From Pelomonas sp. Root405 (lineage in GTDB: Bacteria > Pseudomonadota > Gammaproteobacteria > Burkholderiales > Burkholderiaceae_C): DNA of 64,000 nucleotides. The translations under genes and the position numbers were made by a program. Shown one piece after another: positions 1 through 8,419 of the stretch. Every line of letters starts with the position of its first letter. The first letter of the stretch is position 1. The notes beneath the pieces are model-generated. The model was not told the origin of the DNA and made no database searches. It worked only from the letters and a program-made list of their open reading frames with translations. The stretch covers positions 1,147,311 to 1,211,310 of the forward strand of contig NZ_LMDU01000001.1 of the NCBI RefSeq assembly GCF_001425165.1, written 5' to 3'.

Positions 1-69
1 GGGGTGCCGAGCCAGTATAGGTGGGCCCCTATAATCGCCGCCGCTCACGACAAGACACCTCCCGGGACC

Positions 70-714
70 ATGAAAAAACTGCTGCAGATCTCGCTCGCCC
101 TGGCCACTGCCCTGACCGCCTTGGCCGCCCAGGCCCAGGATGTGAAGGCCGGAGAGAAGAAGGTCGCGATGTGCATCGGCTGCCATGGCATTCCGGGCTA
201 CCAGGCCAGCTTCCCCGAGATCCACAAGGTGCCCATGATCGCGGGCCAGAACGCCAAGTACATCGTGGCGGCGCTGCAGGCCTATGCCAAGGGCGATCGC
301 AAGCACCCGACGATGCGCGGCATTGCCGCCTCGCTGACCGATCAGGACATGGCCGACATGGCCGCCTTCTACGAGCAGCAGGCCCAGCGGCCGGCCGCTG
401 CCGACAGCGTCCCCGCGCCGGCGGCCAATGTGGCCGAGCTGCTCAACAAGGGCGCATGCATCTCCTGCCACGGCGCCAATTTCAGCAAGGCCATCGACCC
501 GAGCTACCCCAAGCTGGCCGGCCAGCACGCCGACTACCTGACGGTTGCCCTGAAGGCCTACAAGACCGAGCGCAATGCCAACGTGGGGCGCAACAACGCC
601 ATCATGGTCGGCCAGGTCAAGCAGTTCAGCAATGCGGAACTGAAGGCCATCGCCAAGTACATCAGCACGCTGCCGACCGAACTGGCGACGGTGCCGCAGC
701 CGAAGCTGCGCTGA
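70..714 (+). CDS. Di-haem c-type cytochrome (cytochrome c4-like)
   Basis: Periplasmic electron carrier of 214 residues. An N-terminal signal peptide (MKKLLQISLALATALTALA, cleavage near AQA) is followed by two cytochrome c domains, each with a CXXCH haem-attachment motif: CIGCH at residues 35-39 and CISCH at about 130-134. Two tandem domains of about 90 residues in a protein of about 21 kDa fit the cytochrome c4 family, which passes electrons from the bc1 complex to terminal oxidases. The frame is open upstream to base 4, but the start at 70 gives the signal peptide directly and is preferred. A rho-independent terminator follows, so the gene is probably monocistronic. The exact redox partner cannot be read from the sequence. 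Confidence 0.9.
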   Translation: MKKLLQISLALATALTALAAQAQDVKAGEKKVAMCIGCHGIPGYQASFPEIHKVPMIAGQNAKYIVAALQAYAKGDRKHPTMRGIAASLTDQDMADMAAFYEQQAQRPAAADSVPAPAANVAELLNKGACISCHGANFSKAIDPSYPKLAGQHADYLTVALKAYKTERNANVGRNNAIMVGQVKQFSNAELKAIAKYISTLPTELATVPQPKLR

Positions 715-740
715 CCGGCCGAACGCGCCGGTTCGTCACA

Positions 741-764
741 AGCCGCCCGCCCGGGCGGCTTTTT
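741..764 (+). terminator. Rho-independent terminator of the cytochrome gene
   Basis: Inverted repeat AGCCGCCCG / CGGGCGGCT followed by a run of T, 27 bases after the cytochrome c stop codon. Confidence 0.85.
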
Positions 765-859
765 CATGCCTGTAACGGAAAGCGTGCAGGCTGCACGTTC
801 GCCGGCACGCGTGCCCACGGGGCGGCGCGGATACTCGGCGCCAGCAAGACGGCGCTGTC

Positions 860-2068
860 ATGTTGAAAAAAATATCCACGGGCGAGGTGAGGTTGGGCAT
901 GTATCTCCAGGCGATGGAGGGTGCCTGGTTGTCACATCCGTTCTGGAAGACGAAGTTCGTGCTGACCGCCGCCGCTGACCTTGCCGCCCTGCAAGCCAGC
1001 GGCGTGCCGGCCGTCTGGATCGACGTCAGCAAGGGTGGTGACGTGGTGCCGCCGGCCGTTGCCGTGCCGCCCCCGGCTACGCCGGCCGTGGCTGCCACCT
1101 CGGTCACGTCGGCTGCGCGTGTCGGCATGGAGGACGAGCTGGGTCGGGCCGCCGAGGTGATCGGCCGCGCCAAGGTCGCTGTCATCGCGCTGTTCGGCGA
1201 GGCGCGGCTGGGCAAGGCCATCGATAGCGAGGTCTGCCTGCCCATCGTCGACGAGGTCACGTCCACATTGGCGCGCAACCCGTCGGCCTTCCTGAGCCTG
1301 GCGCGGCTCAAGAACAAGGACGACTACACCTACATGCACTCGGTCGCGGTCTGCGGCCTGATGGTGTCCTTGGCCCGCCAGATGGGGCTGAGCGATGCCG
1401 AGCAGCGCGAGGCCGGCCTGGCCGGGCTGCTGCACGACGTGGGCAAGATGCAGATGCCGCTGGAGGTGCTGAACAAGCCCGGCGCGCTGACGGACGCCGA
1501 GTTCGGCGTCATGAAGAGCCACCCGCAGCGCGGCTGGGAGCTGCTGCACGAGGGCGCCAAGGTGCCGGCAGCGGCGCTGGACGTGTGCCTGCACCACCAC
1601 GAGAAGATGGACGGCACCGGCTACCCGCACAAGCTGGCCGGTGATCAGATCAGCCAGCTCGCCCGCATGGGCGCCGTCTGCGATGTCTACGACGCCATCA
1701 CGTCGACGCGGCCCTACAAGTCGGCCTGGGACCCCGCCGGCTCGCTGCAGCGCATGTCGCAGTGGAAGGGCCAGTTCGACCCGGTCATCTTCCAGGCCTT
1801 CGTGAAGAGCGTTGGCATTTATCCGACCGGCACGCTGGTGCGCCTGCAGTCCGGCCGCCTGGCGGTGGTCGTTGACCAGAACCCTGCATCGCTCGTCTCG
1901 CCACAGGTCAAGGTTTTCTATTCGACCAAATCGGGCATGCCCATCCCGCTGCAGCTCATCGACTTGGCGGCCCCCGGCACCAGTGACCGCATCGCCGGCC
2001 GCGAGCCGCCGGAGAACTGGAACTTCCCCCAGCTCGACGAACTCTGGAACCCGCTCGGCAAGCGCTGA
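860..2068 (+). CDS. HD-GYP domain cyclic-di-GMP phosphodiesterase
   Basis: Cytoplasmic protein of 402 residues. The first 110 or so residues ([18 protein letters not shown] at the start) match the DUF3391 module that commonly precedes HD-GYP domains. A Pro/Ala/Val-rich linker and then an HD-GYP domain follow, with HDVGK near residues 192-196, a three-histidine stretch ([13 protein letters not shown]) carrying the GYP signature near 254-256, and the downstream [13 protein letters not shown] segment. All metal-ligand motifs look intact, so hydrolysis of cyclic-di-GMP is expected. It stands alone in its transcription unit and is one of several c-di-GMP genes in the first 10 kb. Confidence 0.9.
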   Translation: MLKKISTGEVRLGMYLQAMEGAWLSHPFWKTKFVLTAAADLAALQASGVPAVWIDVSKGGDVVPPAVAVPPPATPAVAATSVTSAARVGMEDELGRAAEVIGRAKVAVIALFGEARLGKAIDSEVCLPIVDEVTSTLARNPSAFLSLARLKNKDDYTYMHSVAVCGLMVSLARQMGLSDAEQREAGLAGLLHDVGKMQMPLEVLNKPGALTDAEFGVMKSHPQRGWELLHEGAKVPAAALDVCLHHHEKMDGTGYPHKLAGDQISQLARMGAVCDVYDAITSTRPYKSAWDPAGSLQRMSQWKGQFDPVIFQAFVKSVGIYPTGTLVRLQSGRLAVVVDQNPASLVSPQVKVFYSTKSGMPIPLQLIDLAAPGTSDRIAGREPPENWNFPQLDELWNPLGKR

Positions 2069-2146
2069 GGCGCGGCTGACGCGGGGCTGAGGCACGGGCT
2101 TTGCCGGCCTCCTAAACTGCATGTTCAAGCAGTTGGGAGATCAGCG

Positions 2147-3715
2147 ATGAAGCGGTGGATGGGTGTAGTTTTGTTCGTGGCCGCCTGTGGCGCGTCCGCC
2201 CAGACATTGCGTTGGGCCAGCCAGGGTGACCCGCAGACCATGGACCCGCACTCGCAGAACGAGAGCCTGACCAACATGGTCAACGGCCAGGTCTACGAGC
2301 GCCTGACCAATCGCGACGCCAAGCTGGCCATCGTGCCGGGGCTGGCGATGGAATGGAAGCAGACCGGGCCGCTGGCCTGGCGCTTCAAGCTGCGCCCTGG
2401 CGTCAAGTTCCACGACGGCACGCCGCTGACGGCGGATGACGTCGTCTTCTCGGTGCAGCGCGCCAAGGCGCCCACTTCGCAGATCGCCGTCTGGGCCAAT
2501 GCCGTCGGCACGGCGAAAAAGGTCGACGACCTGACGGTGGACTTCCAGCTGACCACCTTCAACCCCATCTTCCTGCAGCACATCGACCAGCTCTGGATCA
2601 TGAGCCGCAGCTGGTCCGAGAAGCACAAGGTCACCAAGCCGCTGGACTTCAAGAACAAGGAAGAGAGCTATACGGCGCTGCACGCCAACGGCACCGGCCC
2701 GTTCATGCTGACCAGTCGCCAGCCCGGCATCAAGACCGTGCTCAAGCGCAACCCGAACTGGTGGAACAAGTTCCAGGGCAATGTGCAGGAGGTCGTCTAC
2801 ACGCCCATCGCGACCGACGCGACGCGGCTGGCGGCGCTGGTATCCGGCGAGATCGACTTCGTGCTCGACCCCGCGCCACGCGACATCGCACGGCTGCGCA
2901 ACACGGCCGGCGTCAAGGTCATCGAAGGCCCCGAGAACCGCCTCGTCTTCATCGGCATGGACCAGGCGCGCGACAAGCTGCTGTACGGCAATGTCGCGGG
3001 TGACAAGAACCCGTTCAAGGACGTGCGCGTGCGCCGCGCGCTCTACCAGGCCATCGACGTCGAGGCGCTGAGGACCAAGCTGATGAGCGGCCTGTCGGTG
3101 CCGACGGGCGCGTTGACGCCGTCCAGCACCGCCTCCTTCGACGACCCGGCCCTGCAGACCCGCCTGCCCCACGACCTGGCGGCCGCCAGGAAACTGATGC
3201 AGGAGGCCGGTTTTGTCGACGGCTTCGAGGTGACGCTGGACTGCCCCAACAACCGCTACATCAACGACGAGGAAATCTGCACGGCGCTGGCATCGATGTG
3301 GGCGCAGCTGAAGATCAAGGTCCGGGTCAACGCCATGCCGCGCGTCATCTACTTCCCCAAGCTGGAGAAGTACGACACCAGCCTCTACCTGTACGGCTGG
3401 GGCGGCTCGGTGACCGATGCCGACAGCATCCTGACGCCGCTCTACCGCAACCGCGGCGATAAGGGCGTGGGCAACTACAACTTCGGCGGCTTCCGCAATG
3501 ACAAGGCCGACGCGCTGGCGGCGCAGTCGAGCGTCGAGGCCGACGCCGCCAAGCGCGAGCAGCTCATCCGCGGCGCGCTGACCGAACTGCGCGAGCAGGT
3601 CAACGTGATCCCGCTGCACCGCCAGGTCGTGCCCTGGGGCGCGCGGGGGAATGTCACGGCGGTGCACCGGCCCGACAACTGGCTGGAGCTGGCCTGGGTG
3701 CAGATCAGCCGTTGA
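2147..3715 (+). CDS. ABC transporter substrate-binding protein, peptide/nickel family
   Basis: Periplasmic solute-binding protein of 522 residues, family SBP_bac_5 (DppA/OppA/NikA type). It has a short signal peptide (MKRWMGVVLFVAACGASAQ) and the family opening LRWASQGDPQTMDPHSQNE. The conserved GTGPF segment, the WW motif (RNPNWWNKF) and a C-terminal half with VRRALYQAID are present. The usual length is 500-550 residues. Start supported by GGGAG eight bases upstream. No permease or ATPase genes adjoin it, so it probably works with components encoded elsewhere. The ligand could be peptides or another small molecule and is not resolved. Confidence 0.88.
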   Translation: MKRWMGVVLFVAACGASAQTLRWASQGDPQTMDPHSQNESLTNMVNGQVYERLTNRDAKLAIVPGLAMEWKQTGPLAWRFKLRPGVKFHDGTPLTADDVVFSVQRAKAPTSQIAVWANAVGTAKKVDDLTVDFQLTTFNPIFLQHIDQLWIMSRSWSEKHKVTKPLDFKNKEESYTALHANGTGPFMLTSRQPGIKTVLKRNPNWWNKFQGNVQEVVYTPIATDATRLAALVSGEIDFVLDPAPRDIARLRNTAGVKVIEGPENRLVFIGMDQARDKLLYGNVAGDKNPFKDVRVRRALYQAIDVEALRTKLMSGLSVPTGALTPSSTASFDDPALQTRLPHDLAAARKLMQEAGFVDGFEVTLDCPNNRYINDEEICTALASMWAQLKIKVRVNAMPRVIYFPKLEKYDTSLYLYGWGGSVTDADSILTPLYRNRGDKGVGNYNFGGFRNDKADALAAQSSVEADAAKREQLIRGALTELREQVNVIPLHRQVVPWGARGNVTAVHRPDNWLELAWVQISR

Positions 3716-3791
3716 TTCCGGGCCTTTTACGGCCCACTGCCAGATAGGCGGGCGCGGCAAACTGGACAAAGCCCAGTTCACCGCCCGCGCC

Positions 3792-5711
3792 ATGCTGTAC
3801 CGCCTTGCTGCCCTGTCCCTGACCCTGCTCCTCGCTGCCTGCGGAGGCGGCGGTGGCGGCGATGGCGGCACGCCGCCGCTGGAGAAACCGCCCACGCTGC
3901 GCGGTGTCGCCGCCACCGGCGCGCCCCTGGTCAATGCCCAGGTCAGCGTTGTTGACGGCCAGGGCAAGGCCGTTGGCACGGCAACGACCCATGCAGCCGA
4001 CGGCAGCTACAACCTGACGCTGTCGGTCAACAACCCCGCCGCGCCGCTGTTCATCCAGGCCCGTGGCCTGGACGCCGCCGGCACCATGCAGGTGCTGCAT
4101 TCGGCGGTGCCGACGATCACGGCCGCCATGGTGGGCCATGTGACGCCGCTGACCCAGGCGATCGTCGCGCTGTCGCTCGGCACCGAGCCGGCACCCGTCT
4201 TTGCCGCCGCCGCCACCAGCGCCAGCCAGCTCACGCAGATGGCCAGCGCCGTCCCCGCCGCCGGCGACTTCCTGAAGACGCTCGTCAAGACCCAGCTGAC
4301 CGACCTGAAGTTCACCGACCCCAAGACGCTGGACCTGCTGGCCGACGCAAACTTTGCCGCCAACAAGAGCCCGCATGACCTGCTCATCGAGGCGGTGCGC
4401 GTCAATCTCGCCCGCTCGCGGCTGAACGTGCCGCTGCTGCAGATCGGCAACAAGTTCCTCGCCGCGCCAACGGCCGAAGTCGTTGTCGAACTGCCGAAAG
4501 CCCACACCGAACTGCTCAAGACCAGCGACGCCGCGCCGGCCACCGCCATCACGTCGACGCTGAAGGCTGCGACGAGCGCCTCGACCCTGCTGGCCAACCT
4601 GCCGGGCCTGGACGACCTCGGCGCCGCGCTCAACCAGCTCATCGCCCAGGGCCAGGACGTCAGCCGGCTGCTGGACTCGCCGCTGCTGGCCGGCTACGAC
4701 AAGCACAACGGCCGCTCCAAGGTGAACATGGCCGGCATCCTGTCCACTTACACGACCGCCAACCGCCAGTTCGGCCGATTCCAGTTGCTGGGTTGCGCCG
4801 ACGACGCGCCGGCCACGGGCAATTGCGCCAAGGTGATGGTGGGCGCCGTCATCAGCGACTCGACCGGCACCGTCGTCGAACTGTTCAGCGACGTCGTCAG
4901 CTTCAACAAGGCGGCGACCACCACCAACAAGTGGAACCTGGTCGGCAACGGCAAGAAGCTGGCCGTCGCCGTGCAGCCGCTGGGCTTCATGGCGCTGAAC
5001 GCCGACGGCACGGCCAGCACCGCCGTCGTCCCCAACCCCGGTATCGGCCTGCAGGTCGAGATCCAGGCGCAGACGCCCGACCCGCTGCCAGGCAACCCGC
5101 CCATCCCGCTGATCAGCGCCGCGACCGTGCAGTTGCCTGGCGGCTTCAGCATCCCGTTCGGCTATTGCAACCGGCCGCAGCTTTGCGTGTCGACGACACC
5201 GGGCGCCACCAACCTGATCCCGACGGGCGGCGTCGGTGACCTCGCCATCCAGCGCTCGGCGGTTGGCTGGATCGGCAGCGTCGACAGCGTGCGCGGCGCC
5301 AAGTACCTCATCAACTACAGCTACGCCGGCGTCGCCGAAACGCGCAGTGCCTGGCTGCGCGCCGATGTGTTGGGTGAGCCGGGGGCGGCGCGCTTCCCCG
5401 TCATGGACGGCGTGTCGGTGGCCAACCCATTGGCAGGCGCCAGCCTGCAGAGCGGCACGCTGACCATCAACTGGGCCACCTGGGCCGCAGCCAACCCTGA
5501 CCTGCGGGTCATCGAGGTCAAGCGCGTCTTCACGCCCGCCGCCGGCGGCGCGCCGACGGTGATGGACACCGCGGTCCCGCTGCCCCCGCGTGCGTCAGTC
5601 ACGCTGGGCTCTGCCTTCACGCCCGTCGGCGCGGTCGCGTCCGAGCTGTGGCTGCAGGCGACGGATTTGCAGGGCCGGCGCTTTCACACGCGCTACACGG
5701 CCAAGCCTTGA
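3792..5711 (+). CDS. Large surface lipoprotein with carboxypeptidase-regulatory-like domain
   Basis: Protein of 639 residues, probably an exported lipoprotein: MLYRLAALSLTLLLAACGGG has a lipobox (LAAC), then a glycine linker and a Pro-rich spacer. Residues about 30-100 (VAATGAPLVNAQVSVVDGQG, then DGSYNLTL) look like a carboxypeptidase-regulatory-like beta-sandwich. The rest resembles no enzyme I can name and has few motifs. The frame runs open upstream to 3651, but those 47 residues have no coding character and overlap the previous gene, so the lipobox start is chosen. The function is unknown; a cell-surface or periplasmic structural role is a guess. Confidence 0.78.
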   Translation: MLYRLAALSLTLLLAACGGGGGGDGGTPPLEKPPTLRGVAATGAPLVNAQVSVVDGQGKAVGTATTHAADGSYNLTLSVNNPAAPLFIQARGLDAAGTMQVLHSAVPTITAAMVGHVTPLTQAIVALSLGTEPAPVFAAAATSASQLTQMASAVPAAGDFLKTLVKTQLTDLKFTDPKTLDLLADANFAANKSPHDLLIEAVRVNLARSRLNVPLLQIGNKFLAAPTAEVVVELPKAHTELLKTSDAAPATAITSTLKAATSASTLLANLPGLDDLGAALNQLIAQGQDVSRLLDSPLLAGYDKHNGRSKVNMAGILSTYTTANRQFGRFQLLGCADDAPATGNCAKVMVGAVISDSTGTVVELFSDVVSFNKAATTTNKWNLVGNGKKLAVAVQPLGFMALNADGTASTAVVPNPGIGLQVEIQAQTPDPLPGNPPIPLISAATVQLPGGFSIPFGYCNRPQLCVSTTPGATNLIPTGGVGDLAIQRSAVGWIGSVDSVRGAKYLINYSYAGVAETRSAWLRADVLGEPGAARFPVMDGVSVANPLAGASLQSGTLTINWATWAAANPDLRVIEVKRVFTPAAGGAPTVMDTAVPLPPRASVTLGSAFTPVGAVASELWLQATDLQGRRFHTRYTAKP

Positions 5712-5854
5712 TGCGTCGGTCGGGATAGGGAGCCCTCCCCAAAATAGGGCGTCCGGGCGCGCCTGTGGCGCCGCGCCGTGAAATCTGACAAGGCTTGCAA
5801 AGGGGCTGAAAGCTAAGCTCCCAGCACCTTCAAAAACGACAGCCGTGCCGCAGC

Positions 5855-7834
5855 ATGGCGACAGACCTCATGGTGTACCGACCTCTGGCGCTGGCCGCGC
5901 TGATTTGCCTGGTACTCCCACTTGCTGCCCAGGCTTCGCCCGCCGATGCCGACGATGACGCCCTGCAAGCCTTGCTGAAACGCGAGGTGCAGGGCCCGTC
6001 GCGCTATGCGCAAAGCCTGATGGACGCGCCGGCCGCGGTCACCGTCATCGGCCGCGAAGAGTCCAGCCGGCTCGGCCACCAGACCATTGGCGACATGCTG
6101 GCGCGGCTGCCCGGCGTCTACATCGGCAACTCGCGCACGTACAGCACGCTGGGACTGCGCGGCTTCAACCGCCCTGGCGACTACAGCTCGCGCACGCTGA
6201 TGGCCGTCGATGGCCAGCGTCTCAACGATGCGATCTACGACCAGGGGCTGCCGCAGCTGGAGCTGCCGGTCATGGCCGAGTGGGTCAAGCGCGTTGAACT
6301 CGTGCAGGGGCCGGGCTCGTCGATCTATGGCAGCAATGCGCTGCTTGGCGTCGTCAACATCGTCACGCTGGACGGCGCCGACGCGCCCGGCTTGTCCATG
6401 ACGGCCAGCCTGGGCGAACACCGACAGCGCCGCGCCGAGATGCACTACGGCGCCAGCAGTGCCAGCCACGGCGACTTCTTCATCGGCCTCAACGCCCAGC
6501 GCACCGACGGAGAAAACCTCTATCTGCCCGAACTCGGCACGCCGGACGGCTGGGTGCGCGGCCTGGACGGCGAGCGCCAACTGGCCCTGCTGGCCAAGTA
6601 CCGCCTGGGCGCCTGGCGTGCGTCCCTGAGCGCCGTGCGGCGCGAGAAGGATGCCGCGACGGCGCCGTACGGCACGCTGGCCGGCGTGCCGGGCACGACC
6701 TATGTCGACAGCCAGATCCTGGGTGAGGTGGCCTATGACGAAGGCTGGGTCAACGACCTGCGGCGCAACGTGCGCCTCAGCGTCGCCCACTACAGCTACA
6801 CCGGCAGCTACGTGTTCGGCGAACCGGCGGCGCAACTCATCAACCGGGACGACGCGCATGCGCGCTGGTTGACGCTGGAGGGGCGTGTGCTGTGGCGTGG
6901 CCTGCGCAACCACGAGCTGATGGTTGGCGCAGAGCTGCGCACGGCGCCTCATGTGGTGCAGCGCAACTACGACCTCGACCCCTACCAAGTCGTTCTCGAT
7001 TCGACGGTCTCGCAGGATTTCGCTGCCGTCTACGCGCAGGACCAGTGGCGCCTGACGCCGACGCTGCAGTTGACATCGGGTCTGCGTCTGGACCATGTGC
7101 GCGGCTTCTCGCCGGCGGTGTCGCCGCGCGCCGTGCTCGCCTTCCGTCCCGACGAGAGACAGTCGTTCAAGCTGATGTGGGCGCGCGCCTTCCGCACGCC
7201 TAACGCCTATGAGCGCTTCTACGACGACGGCGGCATATCGCAGGTCGCCAACCCCGCATTGACGCCGGAGCGGCTGAACTCGGTGGACGCCGCCTGGGAA
7301 TACCTGCTGCCCAGCGGCCAGGCGCTCAGCGCCAACGCTTACTACACGCGCATGCGTCGCCTCATCGAGCTGCAACCGCTGAGCGCCGAGCCCGACGCCG
7401 TCCTGCAGTCGCGCAACGTCGGCCGGGTCAGCCTCAAAGGGGTGGACCTCGGGCTGGAGCAGCGCATGCCCGGCGGCTGGCTCTGGCGCGTCAGCGCCTC
7501 CTGGGTGGATGCGCACAACGACGCCGGCGAACGGCTGACCAACGCGGCCAGCTGGATGTTCAAGGGCCATGTCATCTCGCCCGAATGGCAGCGCGCGCAG
7601 CTCGGTGTCGAGTGGTCGCTGCTGGGGCCGCGACTGGGTCGCGTCGAGGTGCCGTCCACGGTCATCGTCAACGCCCACCTGCGCTGGCGCATGGCCGAGC
7701 AGCAGACGCTGGCCCTGCACGTCGACAACGCGCTTGACCGGCGCAACCTCGACCCCGCCACGCCCGACACGCCGCTGAGCGCCATCCCTCAGCCCCGGCG
7801 CAGCCTGCGCGTCGACTGGACCGTCTCGTTCTGA
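5855..7834 (+). CDS. TonB-dependent outer-membrane receptor
   Basis: Outer-membrane receptor of 659 residues. After the signal peptide comes a plug domain (residues about 45-170) with DAPAAVTVIGREE, the SRTYSTLGLRGFN stretch and VELVQGPGSSIYGSNALLGVVNIVT, all typical of TonB plugs. A beta-barrel follows, ending in an aromatic residue (VDWTVSF). An internal start at 5870 gives a tighter signal peptide (MVYRPLALAALICLV) and may be the true one. The next two genes encode a YfiR-like protein and a GGDEF/EAL protein. That trio recurs in betaproteobacteria and suggests the receptor feeds a c-di-GMP signalling unit rather than acting only in uptake. The ligand is unknown. Confidence 0.88.
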   Translation: MATDLMVYRPLALAALICLVLPLAAQASPADADDDALQALLKREVQGPSRYAQSLMDAPAAVTVIGREESSRLGHQTIGDMLARLPGVYIGNSRTYSTLGLRGFNRPGDYSSRTLMAVDGQRLNDAIYDQGLPQLELPVMAEWVKRVELVQGPGSSIYGSNALLGVVNIVTLDGADAPGLSMTASLGEHRQRRAEMHYGASSASHGDFFIGLNAQRTDGENLYLPELGTPDGWVRGLDGERQLALLAKYRLGAWRASLSAVRREKDAATAPYGTLAGVPGTTYVDSQILGEVAYDEGWVNDLRRNVRLSVAHYSYTGSYVFGEPAAQLINRDDAHARWLTLEGRVLWRGLRNHELMVGAELRTAPHVVQRNYDLDPYQVVLDSTVSQDFAAVYAQDQWRLTPTLQLTSGLRLDHVRGFSPAVSPRAVLAFRPDERQSFKLMWARAFRTPNAYERFYDDGGISQVANPALTPERLNSVDAAWEYLLPSGQALSANAYYTRMRRLIELQPLSAEPDAVLQSRNVGRVSLKGVDLGLEQRMPGGWLWRVSASWVDAHNDAGERLTNAASWMFKGHVISPEWQRAQLGVEWSLLGPRLGRVEVPSTVIVNAHLRWRMAEQQTLALHVDNALDRRNLDPATPDTPLSAIPQPRRSLRVDWTVSF

Positions 7835-7843
7835 CGGCATGCG

Positions 7844-8419
7844 GTGATGCGGCTTTGCATGCTCATTCCCCGCCCGGGCTGGCGCACGCGCCGGACCGCG
7901 TGGTGGATGCTGGCGTTGTGCCTGCTGCCGGTCCAGCAGGCAGCGGCGCAGGCGGCCAGTGCCGAGATGCTGAAGGCCGAGGTCATCTATCGCGCGCTGA
8001 TGTTCGTCACCTGGCCCGCGGGGCGTGAAGCTGCGGGCCGCAGCCTGCCCGTGTGCACGCTGGGCGAAGGGCGCGTCGAGACCGCGCTGCAGGCGCTGCA
8101 AGGCCGGCCCATCCGCCACCTCAGCGTCGAAGTGCGCCGGCTTGCCAAGCTGGACCAGGCCGTCCATTGCCAGCTGCTCTATGTGTCCACGCCCACGCCC
8201 ATGCCCGCGCTCAAGGCCGCCCTGGCGGACGCGCCCGTGCTGGTGGTCTCCGACGCCAGCGCCATGCTGGACCACGGCGCCATGATCAACCTGCAGATCG
8301 AAGACGGGCGTATCGTCTTTGACGTCGAGCTGGACGCCACACGCCGCGCCGGCCTCGACATCAGCACCAAGCTCCTGCGCCTGGCCCGTTTCGTCCGCCA
8401 CCAGCAGCCCGCGTCATGA
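7844..8419 (+). CDS. YfiR-family periplasmic protein (DUF4154)
   Basis: Protein of 191 residues with an N-terminal hydrophobic export signal, then the YfiR-like pattern: EVIYRALMFVTWP near the start, LPVCTLGEG, CQLLYVS, VLVVSD and a GAMINLQIEDGRIVFDVEL stretch with the terminal S-KLLRLARFV. In Pseudomonas, YfiR is a periplasmic repressor of the membrane diguanylate cyclase YfiN. Here the downstream gene overlaps by four bases (ATGA) and encodes a membrane GGDEF/EAL protein, so the same pairing is likely. Start is GTG 7844 or the following ATG 7847. Confidence 0.85.
   Translation: MMRLCMLIPRPGWRTRRTAWWMLALCLLPVQQAAAQAASAEMLKAEVIYRALMFVTWPAGREAAGRSLPVCTLGEGRVETALQALQGRPIRHLSVEVRRLAKLDQAVHCQLLYVSTPTPMPALKAALADAPVLVVSDASAMLDHGAMINLQIEDGRIVFDVELDATRRAGLDISTKLLRLARFVRHQQPAS

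Noticed and set aside
5813..8401. 862-codon minus-strand frame opposite the TonB receptor
   Set aside because: Its translation is Arg/Gln/Gly/Ala-rich without family motifs, and it covers three well-supported plus-strand genes.
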